64,000 nucleotides of DNA from an uncultured Oscillospiraceae bacterium (GTDB lineage: Bacteria > Bacillota > Clostridia > Oscillospirales > Acutalibacteraceae). Made by a program: the position numbers and the translations under genes. Below, piece after piece: positions 8,487-17,859 of this stretch (within the stretch, counting starts at the first letter, position 1; each line of letters begins with the position of its first letter). The stretch lies in NCBI GenBank assembly GCA_900541975.1, contig UQLR01000007.1:1-64000 (forward strand). Direction: 5' to 3'. The notes beneath the pieces are model-generated. The model worked only from the letters and a program-made list of their open reading frames with translations. It had not been told where the DNA came from and made no database searches.

Positions 8487-10250
8487 TTGGCCTTGCCGGA
8501 CGATTTTCTGCAGGAGCTAAAACTGCGCTGCAATATAACCGACGTGGTGTCGTCTTATGTGAATTTAAAACGGAGCGGGCGCAATATGGTTGGGCTTTGC
8601 CCGTTTCATGGGGAAAAAACGCCGTCGTTTCATGTGGTTTCAGAAAACGGATATTATCACTGTTTTGGCTGCGGCGCAGGCGGAGACGTTATCACTTTTA
8701 TCATGAAAATAGAAAATTTGGACTACATAGAGGCCGTGCGCCTTCTGGCGCAGCGCGCGGGGCTGGATATGCCGGAAAACACAAATGACCATGGGCTTTC
8801 CAATTTGCGCCGGCGTATTTACGAAGCAAACCGTGAAGCGGGGCGCTTTTATTACCGGCAGCTTTATACGCAGGCCGGAAAAAATGCTTTACAATACTTG
8901 CGCGGGCGGGCGCTGAGCGAACGAACCATCCGGCATTTTGGGTTGGGGTACAGCCCGCCGTCGCGCTTTGCACTGGTCGATCATCTGAAAAGCTGTGGGT
9001 TTAAGGACGCTGAGCTTGTACAGGCAAACCTGGCTGTACAGGGCAACCGCGGCGTTGCAGACCGTTTTTTTGACCGTGTTATTTTCCCTATTATTGATCT
9101 GCGCGGAAATGTGATTGCTTTTGGCGGCCGTATTATGGGCGAGCAAAAGCCCAAATATTTAAATACGTCGGATACGGTTGTTTTTAAAAAGAGCGCAAAC
9201 CTGTTTGCTTTGAACCTTGCCAAAAATGAAGGCAGCCGCAGGCTGATTCTGGCGGAGGGGTATATGGACGTGATTGCGCTGCACCAGGCGGGTTTTACAA
9301 ATGCCGTTGCAACGCTTGGCACGTCGCTGACGCAGGAGCAGGCCACGCTGATGAAGCGCTATTCCGATGAAGTCGTGATCTGTTATGATGCAGACGAGGC
9401 AGGTCAGAAAGCGGCGGCAAGGGCCATCAGCCTGTTGCGCGGCGCAGGGCTTTTGATCCGTATTTTAACAGTGCCGGGCGCTAAGGATCCGGACGAATTT
9501 ATCCGTGAAAACGGCGACAAAGGCCCCGCAAAGTTTAAGCAGCTTTTGCAGGCCTCCGGAAATGATGTGGAATACCGTCTTGCAAGGCTGAAAGAAAAGT
9601 ATGACCTTGCGCAGACGGAAGGAAGGGTAGCTTATCTAACAGACGCGGCCAAGCTGCTTTCAACGCTTGGAAATGAGATTGAACGCGACGTATACGCCGG
9701 CCGTTTGAGCGACGAGCTTGGCGTACAGAAAGACGCGATCCGGCAGCAGATGGAAAAATACAGCAGGCGGCAGTATGCCGATCGGCAGAAAAAAGAGTTT
9801 TATAAGCTGTGCACGCAGACATCTGCGCGCATGGATAAAATTAACCCGCAAAAGGCGGGACATTTGCGTGCTGCAAAAGCGGAGGAAGCGCTGATTGCGT
9901 ATATTATGAATAATCCGGATGTAGCCAAGTCGATAATTCGGCAGCTGCCGCCGGACATGCTGCTGACCGATTTTAACCGCAGGGTCTACCAGGCGCTGGC
10001 TGAAAGAATAGAGCAGGGACAAAGCGCCATGCTGATGGATATATCCGCTGGTTTTTCCAGTGAGGAGAATGCGGCAATTGCAGAAATGCTTTCCCAATAT
10101 ACCACGCAGGCGGCAACACCGCAGGCTGCGCAGGAATACATAAATACGATTTTATCAGAGCATGATAAGGTCAGCGCAAAACAGCTTGAAACGGCAGATC
10201 CGTCCGATATAAACAGGTATTTGGAAAAGCTGAGAAAAGCAAAACAATAA
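8487..10250 (+). CDS. dnaG: DNA primase
   Basis: 587 residues, starting at a TTG (8487) after AGAGGTGG. It synthesises RNA primers for lagging-strand replication. The N-terminal CHC2 zinc finger has C38, H41, C59 and C62 (CPFH and CFGC). The catalytic core carries FGGRI and the TOPRIM glutamate and aspartates in AEGYMDV and CYDADEAG. A C-terminal helicase-binding region follows. It lies 33 bases after dgt and 41 before rpoD, the conserved Firmicutes order. Confidence 0.97.
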   Translation: MALPDDFLQELKLRCNITDVVSSYVNLKRSGRNMVGLCPFHGEKTPSFHVVSENGYYHCFGCGAGGDVITFIMKIENLDYIEAVRLLAQRAGLDMPENTNDHGLSNLRRRIYEANREAGRFYYRQLYTQAGKNALQYLRGRALSERTIRHFGLGYSPPSRFALVDHLKSCGFKDAELVQANLAVQGNRGVADRFFDRVIFPIIDLRGNVIAFGGRIMGEQKPKYLNTSDTVVFKKSANLFALNLAKNEGSRRLILAEGYMDVIALHQAGFTNAVATLGTSLTQEQATLMKRYSDEVVICYDADEAGQKAAARAISLLRGAGLLIRILTVPGAKDPDEFIRENGDKGPAKFKQLLQASGNDVEYRLARLKEKYDLAQTEGRVAYLTDAAKLLSTLGNEIERDVYAGRLSDELGVQKDAIRQQMEKYSRRQYADRQKKEFYKLCTQTSARMDKINPQKAGHLRAAKAEEALIAYIMNNPDVAKSIIRQLPPDMLLTDFNRRVYQALAERIEQGQSAMLMDISAGFSSEENAAIAEMLSQYTTQAATPQAAQEYINTILSEHDKVSAKQLETADPSDINRYLEKLRKAKQ

Positions 10251-10291
10251 CAGGAAATGCACTTGTGTAAAATGAAAGGAATGGGTTTTAT

Positions 10292-11389
10292 ATGACAGTC
10301 ATGCCGCCACCGGATAAGAAAACGGTGATGAAGGAGCTTACAGAGCAGGGAAAGGCCAAAGGCCATCTTAGTACAAAAGAAATTTTGGACGCAATTGGAG
10401 AAATTGACTTTGACCCGGAGCAGCTTGAAAAGTTTTATGATTCGCTGGAAACCATGGGTGTAGAGATCGTGGAAGATTTTGACGATATTCCGCTGGATGA
10501 TATTGAAATTGCCGTTACGGGCAGCGCTTCCACACAGGAGGAAGCCGGAGCGGAAAATATTGCGATTGATGACCCTGTGAAAGTATACCTGAAAGAGATC
10601 GGCAGGGTGCCGCTTTTAACGCCGGAGGAGGAAATTGATCTTGCTATTCGTATCTCAGAAGGCGACGCCATGGCGAAAAAACGTCTTTCAGAGGCCAATT
10701 TGCGCCTGGTTGTCAGTATTGCAAAGCGCTATCTGGGAAGAGGGATGCAGTTTCTTGATTTGATTCAGGAAGGAAACCTGGGCCTTATCAAAGCGGTTGA
10801 AAAGTTTGATTACACAAAAGGTTTTAAGTTTTCTACTTATGCAACGTGGTGGATCCGCCAGGCTATTACAAGGGCCATTGCCGACCAGGCAAGAACGATC
10901 CGGATTCCTGTGCATATGGTGGAAACCATCAATAAAGTCAAGAAAGTTTCCAGCCAGCTTTTGCATACCAACGGGCACGAGCCCACTGCCGATGAAATTG
11001 CCGAGGAGCTCGAAATGCCGGTAGAAAAGGTTCGGGAAATTATGCGTGTGGCACAAGAGCCGGTTTCTCTGGAGACGCCGATTGGCGAAGAGGAAGACAG
11101 CCATCTTGGTGACTTTATACCGGACGACGACGCCCCCGCGCCGGCGGATGCGGCTTCCCATATGCTTTTGAAGGAGCAGCTTTCCGAAGTGCTTGATACG
11201 CTTACGCCACGGGAAGAAAAAGTGCTGCGGCTGCGTTTTGGACTGGAGGATGGGCGTTCCCGCACATTAGAAGAGGTTGGGCGCGAGTTCAACGTAACCA
11301 GGGAGCGTATCCGTCAGATTGAAGCCAAGGCTTTAAGAAAACTGCGCCATCCCAGCAGGAGTAAAAAGCTCAAGGATTTTCTCGACTGA
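10292..11389 (+). CDS. rpoD: Primary sigma factor RpoD/SigA
   Basis: 365 residues. Region 1.2-2 begins about residue 90 ([12 protein letters not shown]), region 2.4 includes the -10 recognition helix ([18 protein letters not shown]), and region 4.2 is the helix-turn-helix [20 protein letters not shown]. It directs RNA polymerase to housekeeping promoters, consistent with the many TTGACA/TATAAT promoters in this window. The ATG at 10292 follows AAAGGAATGG. The N-terminal 1.1 region is short and acidic, as in clostridia. Confidence 0.98.
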   Translation: MTVMPPPDKKTVMKELTEQGKAKGHLSTKEILDAIGEIDFDPEQLEKFYDSLETMGVEIVEDFDDIPLDDIEIAVTGSASTQEEAGAENIAIDDPVKVYLKEIGRVPLLTPEEEIDLAIRISEGDAMAKKRLSEANLRLVVSIAKRYLGRGMQFLDLIQEGNLGLIKAVEKFDYTKGFKFSTYATWWIRQAITRAIADQARTIRIPVHMVETINKVKKVSSQLLHTNGHEPTADEIAEELEMPVEKVREIMRVAQEPVSLETPIGEEEDSHLGDFIPDDDAPAPADAASHMLLKEQLSEVLDTLTPREEKVLRLRFGLEDGRSRTLEEVGREFNVTRERIRQIEAKALRKLRHPSRSKKLKDFLD

Positions 11390-11439
11390 TTTTCTTTGTT
11401 CTGCAGGCCTGCGTATTTGTAGGAAGACGGTGATACAAA

Positions 11440-11865
11440 ATGTTTTCTATAGAAGAAACAAACGACATACTGGATGAAATAGCAGATTCCATTCCCTATG
11501 AACTTTATCGGGAACTAAACGGCGGTATTGTGCTTTTGCCGGAGGCGAAATTACATCCCAAATCAGTCGGCAACGATTTATACATAATGGGGGAATACCA
11601 CAGTTCCCTTGCTATGGGGAGATATATTAAAATTTACTATGGTTCTTTTTGCAAGGTATACGGCCATATGTCAAAGGCGCAGTATACCGAACGCCTGCGC
11701 AAGGTATTGTTGCATGAGCTGCGCCATCACAATGAATCTTTAGCAGGATATGAAGACCTCATTTTATACGATGAGCAGACGATCGCAAATTATTTGGAGC
11801 GCAAGGCGGCGCAAAAGCAGGCGCGCCTTGCACGGGAAGAACGGAAAAAAAAGAAAAACACATAA
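11440..11865 (+). CDS. Putative zincin-like metallopeptidase
   Basis: 141 residues, 50 bases downstream of rpoD on the same strand. Residues 92-96 read HELRH, a zincin HExxH motif (zinc ligands H92 and H96, general base E93), preceded by a helix (RLRKVLL) as in small bacterial zincin-1 type proteins. The third ligand is not obvious. The C-terminus is a highly basic helix. No signal peptide is present, so it is cytoplasmic. I do not recognise a characterised orthologue. Peptidase activity is inferred from the motif alone. Confidence 0.65.
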   Translation: MFSIEETNDILDEIADSIPYELYRELNGGIVLLPEAKLHPKSVGNDLYIMGEYHSSLAMGRYIKIYYGSFCKVYGHMSKAQYTERLRKVLLHELRHHNESLAGYEDLILYDEQTIANYLERKAAQKQARLAREERKKKKNT

Positions 11866-11920
11866 AAAAGATGGGCCTCCGGTAAAAAATACCAAGGTCC
11901 ATCTTTTTTATGTGTTTTTA
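11854..11920. terminator. Bidirectional terminator with a 25-bp stem
   Basis: Arms of about 25 bases, near 11854-11878 and 11896-11920, pair with a single G-T wobble around the sequence ACACATAAAAAAGATGG. A-runs and T-runs on both sides allow it to serve the plus-strand gene at 11440 and the convergent MATE gene at 11918. Confidence 0.85.
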
Positions 11921-13243
11921 CGCAATCCGCTTTAATCGCCATTTTCCTGTTCTCCACCGCCACAGCATCAGCACGCCGCGGAAGCATTCGTCGGCTGCAA
12001 AAGCAACCCAAAGGCCGTTTAACCCCATACCCAATACGACAGCCAGCAAATACCCGCAGAAGGTACTTAGAATCCACATTGAAAAAATTGCAACGCCGGT
12101 GGGGAAGATAACGTCTCCCGCGCCGCGCAGACTGCTGATGATAATAATATTGCTGGTGCGTCCCGCTTCTACAAAAATATTCAGGATAATCAAAACGGCG
12201 CCTGCAGAGATGACGGCGGTATCTTTTGTAAACAATGCCATCAGCTGGTAACGCAGAAGGATCCCCAATAAGGACAGCGCCATGCTGATTATAAATGCAG
12301 TGGAAAACGCCCGCATACCTTGTTTGTATGCGCTGTCAAAATCACGCGCGCCAACCTTATGACCAACCAGAATTTGCGCGCCCTGCCCAATGGATACGGT
12401 AAAAATATAAAAAAACATGGCAATATTTGACACGTAGGTTTTCGTGATCAGCTCTGTCTGCGTCAGAAAATTGAGTACAATAGCGGTAACCACAAGCTGG
12501 GATAAATTATAGTTAAAAGATTCAAAGGCAGACGGAATGCCAATTTTTAATAGAGAAAGCATATCCTTACCGGGAAACGGACGCAAAAGCTTAAATATTT
12601 TTGGCTTTTCTATACGTTTAAACAGAATAATCAAAAGCACAACAACGCCAACGATGCGGCTGAAGCTGGTAGCGATGGCAACGCCCCGAATACCCAGTTT
12701 TGGAAATCCCAGCAGCCCTAAAACGAACACTATATCCAAAAATGTGTTGATTATGTTCATTACAACGGTTACATACATGGTAACACGCGTAAAACCGTGA
12801 TTACGAATAATGACGGAAATTGTTCCCAGAAGCGCCTGTGTAAACAAAAACACGCCGACAATCAAAAGGTATTCCGTGCCATAATCAAGAATTTTTTCCT
12901 GCGCACCCATAGATAGAAGTATTGGGCGGCTGAATATAGCAAGCAGCGCGCTGATCAAAATACCCAAAATCAGATTAAAAACAATAGAAAGAGCCGCAAT
13001 ACGGGACGCCTGCTCGCGTTTGTTTGCACCCAGCGCCTGTGAAATCAGCACTGCGCTGGCGCCGGAAATAACGGTAAATACAAGCGTGCAAAGGTTGACC
13101 GCCTGATTTGCGGTGTTTGCGGCGGAAGCGGCAAGATCGTCGTATTTGCTCAGGACAAATACGTCTATAAATCCCAAAAACATAAACAGAGCGGTTTCTA
13201 TGAAAATAGGCCAGGATAAATGAAAAAGCGTCATTTTTTTCAT
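11918..13243 (-). CDS. MATE family multidrug exporter
   Basis: 441 residues with twelve predicted transmembrane helices in two homologous halves, the MATE (NorM/DinF-like) fold. It would export cationic drugs or metabolites using Na+ or H+. The start ATG at 13243 follows AGGGAGG. It is transcribed divergently from a PadR-type regulator, with a long palindrome between them that abuts its -35 box, so it is probably repressed by that regulator. Confidence 0.9.
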   Translation of the reverse strand: MKKMTLFHLSWPIFIETALFMFLGFIDVFVLSKYDDLAASAANTANQAVNLCTLVFTVISGASAVLISQALGANKREQASRIAALSIVFNLILGILISALLAIFSRPILLSMGAQEKILDYGTEYLLIVGVFLFTQALLGTISVIIRNHGFTRVTMYVTVVMNIINTFLDIVFVLGLLGFPKLGIRGVAIATSFSRIVGVVVLLIILFKRIEKPKIFKLLRPFPGKDMLSLLKIGIPSAFESFNYNLSQLVVTAIVLNFLTQTELITKTYVSNIAMFFYIFTVSIGQGAQILVGHKVGARDFDSAYKQGMRAFSTAFIISMALSLLGILLRYQLMALFTKDTAVISAGAVLIILNIFVEAGRTSNIIIISSLRGAGDVIFPTGVAIFSMWILSTFCGYLLAVVLGMGLNGLWVAFAADECFRGVLMLWRWRTGKWRLKRIA

Positions 13244-13277
13244 ACTTAAGCCTCCCTTTTATTGCAATATGGCACTC

Positions 13278-13306
13278 ATTTTAGTGACGTGAATAGTAAA
13301 TGTCAA
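13278..13306 (-). promoter_or_regulatory. Promoter of the MATE gene
   Basis: On the minus strand TTGACA (13301-13306) and TAAAAT (13278-13283) with a 17-base spacer. The -35 box touches the palindrome at 13306-13347. Confidence 0.85.
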
Positions 13307-13347
13307 CACACTTTTAAAAAATTTCTTAATTTTTTTTAAAAGTGTGT
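13306..13347. promoter_or_regulatory. Candidate PadR operator palindrome
   Basis: 16-base arms ACACACTTTTAAAAAA (13306-13321) and its complement (13332-13347) surround a 10-base AT-rich centre, between the divergent MATE and PadR genes. The site overlaps the edge of the MATE -35 and lies just upstream of the padR -35, so one bound dimer could control both. PadR proteins typically bind such inverted repeats. Confidence 0.7.
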
Positions 13348-13356
13348 CATTTATTG

Positions 13357-13385
13357 TTGTTTTTTTAAAATATATACGCTATAAT
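13357..13385 (+). promoter_or_regulatory. Promoter of the PadR gene
   Basis: TTGTTT (13357-13362) and TATAAT (13380-13385), 17-base spacer, directly downstream of the palindrome. Confidence 0.65.
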
Positions 13386-13472
13386 ATTACTGGCTATATA
13401 AACCCGTCGTTGATGGTAAAGACTGCGGTGCGTTTATGTATGTTGAATCTTGAAAAAAGGAGGCTGGGAAAA

Positions 13473-13820
13473 ATGGGTATTTCTGAAAACCTGAAAAAAG
13501 GTACGTCCGAAATGTTGATTCTTTTTCTGCTGGAAAAAGAAGACATGTACGGCTATCAGCTTGCTCAGGAATTAAGAGAGCGCAGCGAGGGCTATTTTGT
13601 CATGCCCGAAGGTTCCTTGTATCCTACGCTGTACCGCCTGATTGAAAAAGGCGTTATTACAGACAGGCAGGAAATCGTTGGAAAAAGACTGCGCAAATAC
13701 TACCATTTGGAAGCGGCTGGCAAAGAGTATTTAAAATCTATTGTTGCCGAATACCGCTCCATTAACCTCGGCATTCAAAAGGTGCTGGGTGAAAATCTGC
13801 TGAAAGATATTTCAGGCTGA
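13473..13820 (+). CDS. PadR family transcriptional regulator
   Basis: 115 residues from the ATG at 13473, which follows AAAGGAGG; the frame continues upstream without a ribosome site. The winged helix is recognisable: GTSEMLILFLLEKE, MYGYQLAQEL, EGSLYPTLYRLIEKG and the wing with KRLRKYYHLE. Proteins of this family repress divergently transcribed exporters and are released by ligands or drugs. The divergent MATE gene and the intervening palindrome support that role here. Confidence 0.92.
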   Translation: MGISENLKKGTSEMLILFLLEKEDMYGYQLAQELRERSEGYFVMPEGSLYPTLYRLIEKGVITDRQEIVGKRLRKYYHLEAAGKEYLKSIVAEYRSINLGIQKVLGENLLKDISG

Positions 13821-13831
13821 TTTGAGGTAAC

Positions 13832-13887
13832 GCAAAAGAGCCGCCGAACACAAGAAAGTTTTTTCTTGTTGTCCGGCGGCTCTTTTG
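13832..13887. terminator. Bidirectional terminator
   Basis: A stem of CAAAAGAGCCGCCG with its complement CGGCGGCTCTTTTG and an inner partly paired CAAGAAA/TTTCTTG. It separates the PadR gene from the convergent gene at 13914-15612. Confidence 0.85.
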
Positions 13888-13913
13888 TATTTGGAGCTTT
13901 GAACAAATTTGTT

Positions 13914-15612
13914 TTATGTTGAAACGGGAACATAAATGGTCATATTTTCATCCTCGTACTGTATTTTGTAATCATGAGAACGAACAAATTCTTCAATTAT
14001 CAGCTGCTTTTCCGATTTTTCGGCAATTACATGCCTTTGCCAGCTGTAAGTATCTACCTTTGGCAGCAAAACAATGGGGAGCTGCGCTTTGTCGTGCTGC
14101 GTATACAGGTCGCTTTGCAGACGCTCTTTTGGGTAAGAATCAAAATTTATGCCGCATCTGTTCAAATAAGGAATCTTGTCGGAAAGATAATAGATTCCGT
14201 CGGCTCCATAGAGAATCATGTATGGGTTGGAAATCTTCGACAGCTCCCGGATGGCGGTGTTACAGAATTCTGCCCGAAATGCAGAAGTGAAAATACCACG
14301 CATCTTTTCAGACTGTATGGAAGAAGTGATCTGCAAACGATTGGAGGGTTCCATAAATGCGCCGCTTAAAATCACAAAATTAAACGCAAAAGCTGCAAGC
14401 AGCAAGGTTGCGGCGCCTTTCAGCATATATGCCTGCGCCTTGTTTTTTGTTTTTAATTGCTTATATACAAAATAAATAATAGAAAGAGCAAGCGGAGCAA
14501 GCACAAAAAGCCCCAGCTTTGCGTGGTTGATTTTTGTGTTGGAGCCAATACACGGTATTGCGGCGATCAATATGCCGAAGATGAACAGCAACGCAAACAA
14601 TGGTTCAAAGGTCTTGTCTTGCAGAAAATAGACGGAACCTATATATGTTAAAATACCAAAAACCAGAACAAGCGCCGGCATGTCAAAAGATTTGGCCAAA
14701 TAGAAAACGGAAGCAAAAAGTACGCAGATATTTATACAGTAGACAATTCTTCTTGCCACCGTGTTTTCTATTTTGGCAACAAACAGAGTGGACGCGGCGC
14801 AGACCAGAGCAAGTACATAAGGAAATGTATTGGCCAGAGCCTGTAAAATGCCGGTAATATACCCACGCAGCAATGCTATCAACTCGTAGCTGCCGGTGCT
14901 GCCAGACTGTACGCTGAAAAAGCTGAGCGAAACGGGTGAAAAAAGGTCTATACACCATACGCCGGCAACGCTTGCGCCGACAGCAAGCGCCATGCCAAGC
15001 AGAAATACAAACGTCTGCTTAAAAAATAAAGAAGCTTTTTGACGTTTTACAATATTCCAATACAAAATGGCCCCGGCAAACAAAAGAAACATGACGTTTG
15101 GAAAGCGAAAGAAAATGCTGAAACCAGCGATAAGCCCCCCCAAGAAACAGAGGAACTAATTTATTTTTCGTTAAGCCGGTAAACAGGGAAAACGCGCATA
15201 ACACGGCCAAAAAGACAGTCTTGGTGTTGTAATTTGCAATGTGGATAAAATTCATTGCAGACAAAACGGATAGTAAAATTCCCAAAAGAGCCACCGTTTT
15301 TGGCACAATCTTTACAACCATTTTGTAGGCAAAAAATGCGGAAAAAAGGATGGTGCATACGTTTAACAGGTACAGAGCGCTCAGCCCCATAAATCCAAAA
15401 ACCTGGTAAAATAAATAGTCAAACAATCTGGAAAAGACCTGAGAGGTAGTTGTTTCGGTGGCATAATCTAAAAAATGGGCTGCATTTTGCGCGTGATAGC
15501 CGGTGTCGTTCAGGTCAAACCCCTGCATTGCCATGAAAACAGGTAAAAGAATAATAGCAATCATCAGAAAAATGTCAGTTTTCTTCCACTTTTTTATTAG
15601 AGTTTGTCCCAT
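13914..15612 (-). pseudogene. Multi-pass membrane glycosyltransferase-like gene, frameshifted at a G6 tract
   Basis: Two open frames on the minus strand overlap: the 5' part reads 15612 to 15019, the 3' part 15143 to 13914. Joined at the six-C run at 15135-15140 (G6 on the coding strand) they give one continuous protein of about 560 residues: the first frame reads up to PLFLGG and the second continues GGLIAGFSIFFRFPN. The joined protein has an N-terminal helix, an Asp-containing loop (FDLNDTGYH) and about ten further helices, then a C-terminal soluble domain. This is the layout of GT-C/PMT-type membrane glycosyltransferases, though I cannot name the family. The homopolymer could be a true mutation, phase variation or a sequencing error. 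Confidence 0.7.
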
Positions 15613-15650
15613 AGAGCTTTTTATACCCCCTTAAAATTTGAATACGCGCT

Positions 15651-16196
15651 CTATCCGTTGCTTTGCATTTTAAACAGGCGGTTTGCAAGGTGTGTGCGTT
15701 CCAGAAGCGCCGTAAGCGGCAGCCCCAGCACAATACAAACGCCCAGTTCCCCCAGCGCGACCAGCCCCGCCTGTAAAAGGAAGCTTGTTATATGGAAGCC
15801 CCCCTCTATGAAGAACAGCTCGATTTCCAGGCCGATAATCACACCGTTGAACAAAGCGGGCATCAACGCTGGCAGAACCGGCGCGCCCTTTATACGGATA
15901 TGGCGCAGCCTGTACATACAAATTGCACAAAGCAGGGTGGCAAGCGAACCGAAGAACATATCTATGGGCAGGGCGCCCAGGCTTACTAAATTTGCAAGCG
16001 CACATCCGACCGTAAGGCCGGGAATTGCAGCGGGTGTAAAAAGAGCAAGCATGGTCAGCGCTTCTGAAAAGCGAAATTGCACAGCCATAGAGGTTGTCCC
16101 TGGAAGAAAAAGCTCCTGCGCGTAGGTCAGTACGGTGTACAATGCCGCTATTACAGCGGCTTGCGCCAGATAAAGCGCGGTTTTGTTTTTTGACAT
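15651..16196 (-). CDS. queT: QueT-type queuosine-precursor transporter (ECF S component)
   Basis: 181 residues from the ATG at 16196, preceded by CGGAGGG. About five hydrophobic helices, with the family-typical N-terminus (AAVIAALYTVLT), QFRFSEAL and a small-residue TVGCALANL segment. QueT proteins are the substrate-binding membrane components that take up preQ0/preQ1 with an energy-coupling-factor module encoded elsewhere. A preQ1-I-like riboswitch overlaps its ribosome site, which strongly supports the assignment. Confidence 0.88.
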   Translation of the reverse strand: MSKNKTALYLAQAAVIAALYTVLTYAQELFLPGTTSMAVQFRFSEALTMLALFTPAAIPGLTVGCALANLVSLGALPIDMFFGSLATLLCAICMYRLRHIRIKGAPVLPALMPALFNGVIIGLEIELFFIEGGFHITSFLLQAGLVALGELGVCIVLGLPLTALLERTHLANRLFKMQSNG

Positions 16197-16202
16197 AAAA
16201 AA

Positions 16203-16247
16203 TCCCTCCGTAGTTTTGTTTTTAGTCTGGATGTTGCGACAGACCAC
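16203..16247 (-). promoter_or_regulatory. preQ1-I riboswitch controlling queT
   Basis: On the minus strand a 5-bp P1 stem (GTCTG/CAGAC) encloses a loop with TCGCAACATC, followed by an A-rich tail (TAAAAACAAAAC) and then the queT ribosome site GGAGGG. This matches the preQ1 class I layout (stem, loop with UCGCA, A-rich third strand, pseudoknot from the loop CC to downstream GG). The pseudoknot would include the ribosome site, so preQ1 binding should block translation of the transporter. Confidence 0.8.
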
Positions 16248-16264
16248 GTAAAAACGCAATAATA

Positions 16265-16293
16265 AGCATACAACACAACGACATATTTTGCAA
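16265..16293 (-). promoter_or_regulatory. Probable queT promoter
   Basis: Minus strand TTGCAA (16288-16293) and TATGCT (16265-16270), 17-base spacer, about 20 bases before the riboswitch. Confidence 0.5.
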
Positions 16294-16317
16294 GCCTACC
16301 GTATAAAAAGGCGTACA

Positions 16318-16357
16318 AACCGAAACCGCCGCCCCATATGGGACGGCGGTTCCGGTT
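16318..16357 (-). terminator. Terminator of the gene at 16396-16662
   Basis: A GC-rich interrupted hairpin (AACCG..ACCGCCG with complementary CGGCGGT..CGGTT) followed on the minus strand by a T-rich stretch. Confidence 0.75.
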
Positions 16358-16395
16358 AGGATTTCTTGAAATAATGGTAAAACAAAATGTGAGAA

Positions 16396-16662
16396 TTAAT
16401 CAATTTCAGCTTCTCCGGTATCCCCGAGAAGGTTGAATCGGAACAGCTTGCGTTCGTCATCCTTGTTTTCGCATACGATATAAGCCTCGGCAATTTTGCC
16501 GCCTTCAATAAGCTGTGTTAAACCTACTAACTGGCAAAGCTTGCTTTTGAGATTCAAATGATCTCCCTCGCGTGTTACGAGGTACACATTGCCCTCGCAA
16601 GTGTCAAGCACGGCGAGGAATGCGGTTACATCGATGTCGTGTAATTCAAGAATCGGTGACAT
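16396..16662 (-). CDS. Conserved small protein of unknown function
   Basis: 88 residues from the ATG at 16662, eight bases after AAGGAGG; an upstream in-frame ATG overlaps the ribosome site itself. The sequence has a recognisable clostridial pattern (VTAFLAVLDTCEGNVYLVT, LNLKSKLCQLVGLTQLIEGG) and is cytoplasmic. I recall close relatives being widespread and uncharacterised in clostridia. It has its own near-consensus promoter and a terminator, so it is probably well expressed. A GC hairpin in the leader (around 16743-16761) may stabilise the transcript. Confidence 0.8.
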   Translation of the reverse strand: MSPILELHDIDVTAFLAVLDTCEGNVYLVTREGDHLNLKSKLCQLVGLTQLIEGGKIAEAYIVCENKDDERKLFRFNLLGDTGEAEID

Positions 16663-16767
16663 AAAAAATTCCTCCTTCATATACTTATGAATTTTTGCGT
16701 GCCTACTTTGATTTTGCTTCTCATTTCGGTTGTGTATAGAAACGGGTACACCGCACCCGTTGACTAT

Positions 16768-16795
16768 ATTATAGCACCGAATTCAGAAATGTCAA
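16768..16795 (-). promoter_or_regulatory. Strong promoter of the 88-residue protein gene
   Basis: Minus strand TTGACA (16790-16795) and TATAAT (16768-16773) with a 16-base spacer, both boxes matching consensus. Confidence 0.85.
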
Positions 16796-17019
16796 CAAAA
16801 AGAAGGAAAAATTTTTGGTATAAATAACCTGAACAATGGGTAAACTGCATGAATAACAAAAATATAATTGTGCAATGATAACAAAAACAAAAGAAAAATT
16901 TTGCTTTTCTATATTTTTATACTTGTTTCTTTAACCAGTTTGTACGTCTTTCTATTTTGTATGCAAGAGGATTTGGTAAATCTTACAAATTTTTGCCTGA
17001 AATTTTGGTATGCCAAAAA

Positions 17020-17688
17020 TTACAAAGATTTTCCATCTAAAATGCATATATTTCTTTGCGCTTTTTGCGCCAAATTTATATCATGTGTGATTAGTATAAC
17101 AGTTTTTCCTTTGGAATGCAAGCTAAAAAGTATATTTATTATATCGTCCCCGGAATGTTTGTCCAAATTTCCGGTTGGCTCGTCTGCAAGAATAACCGGC
17201 GGGCTTGCTGCAATTGCTCTGGCGATTGCCACGCGCTGCTGCTGCCCGCCTGAAAGCTGAGAAGGCCGGTGGTGTATTCTCTTTTCCAGCCCTACGCAGC
17301 AAAGCGCATCATATGCAAGATTTCTGCGCTCTTTCTTTTTTATGCCGCGGTAGGAAAGCGGCAGTTCCACGTTTTCCAGTGCGGTAAGCGTTGGAATCAG
17401 ATTAAAGCTCTGGAAAACAAAACCGATCAGCCGGTTGCGCACATAGGACAGTTCATTTTCCTTCATGCCGGCTACGTTTTTTCCATTTAAATAGTATACG
17501 CCCTCCTCCGGCGTGTCAAGGCAGCCAAGGATGTTCATAAGGGTAGACTTACCGGAGCCGGATTTCCCCACAATGGCAATTAGCTCGCCTTGATCTATAT
17601 GCAGGCTTATGTTGTCAAGCGCACGGATCTGCTCACTTCCTGACCGGTAAATTTTACTGATATTTTTTAGTTCAATTAAATGCTCCAC
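17020..17688 (-). CDS. Orphan ABC transporter ATP-binding protein, LolD/MacB type
   Basis: 222 residues, starting at a GTG (17688). Walker [10 protein letters not shown] at 41-49, signature LSGGQ at 145-149 and Walker B leading into ADEPTGNLD identify the MacB/LolD subfamily. No FtsX-type permease lies on either side: the next minus-strand gene is the small protein at 16396 and the other neighbour is divergent. It may serve permeases encoded elsewhere or be left over from a lost operon. The ribosome site is weak (GGGGGCG). Confidence 0.85.
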   Translation of the reverse strand: MEHLIELKNISKIYRSGSEQIRALDNISLHIDQGELIAIVGKSGSGKSTLMNILGCLDTPEEGVYYLNGKNVAGMKENELSYVRNRLIGFVFQSFNLIPTLTALENVELPLSYRGIKKKERRNLAYDALCCVGLEKRIHHRPSQLSGGQQQRVAIARAIAASPPVILADEPTGNLDKHSGDDIINILFSLHSKGKTVILITHDINLAQKAQRNICILDGKSL

Positions 17689-17796
17689 CGGCGGACGCCC
17701 CCTTGTTTTTATGTTGTATTTTTATTGTGTCCCGGTACAGAAAATAATATGAAGGGAAATTTGACAGGCGTGCTGTAATGTGCAGGGGAATTTTTG

Positions 17797-17826
17797 TTGT
17801 ACATTTTTCTTTTTTGCGTGTATAAT
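17797..17826 (+). promoter_or_regulatory. Promoter of the phosphohexomutase operon
   Basis: TTGTAC (17797-17802) and TATAAT (17821-17826), 18-base spacer, 33 bases before the start at 17860. Confidence 0.7.
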
Positions 17827-17859
17827 GACAATAAATAAAGAAAAAGGACGGAAAAAGCA

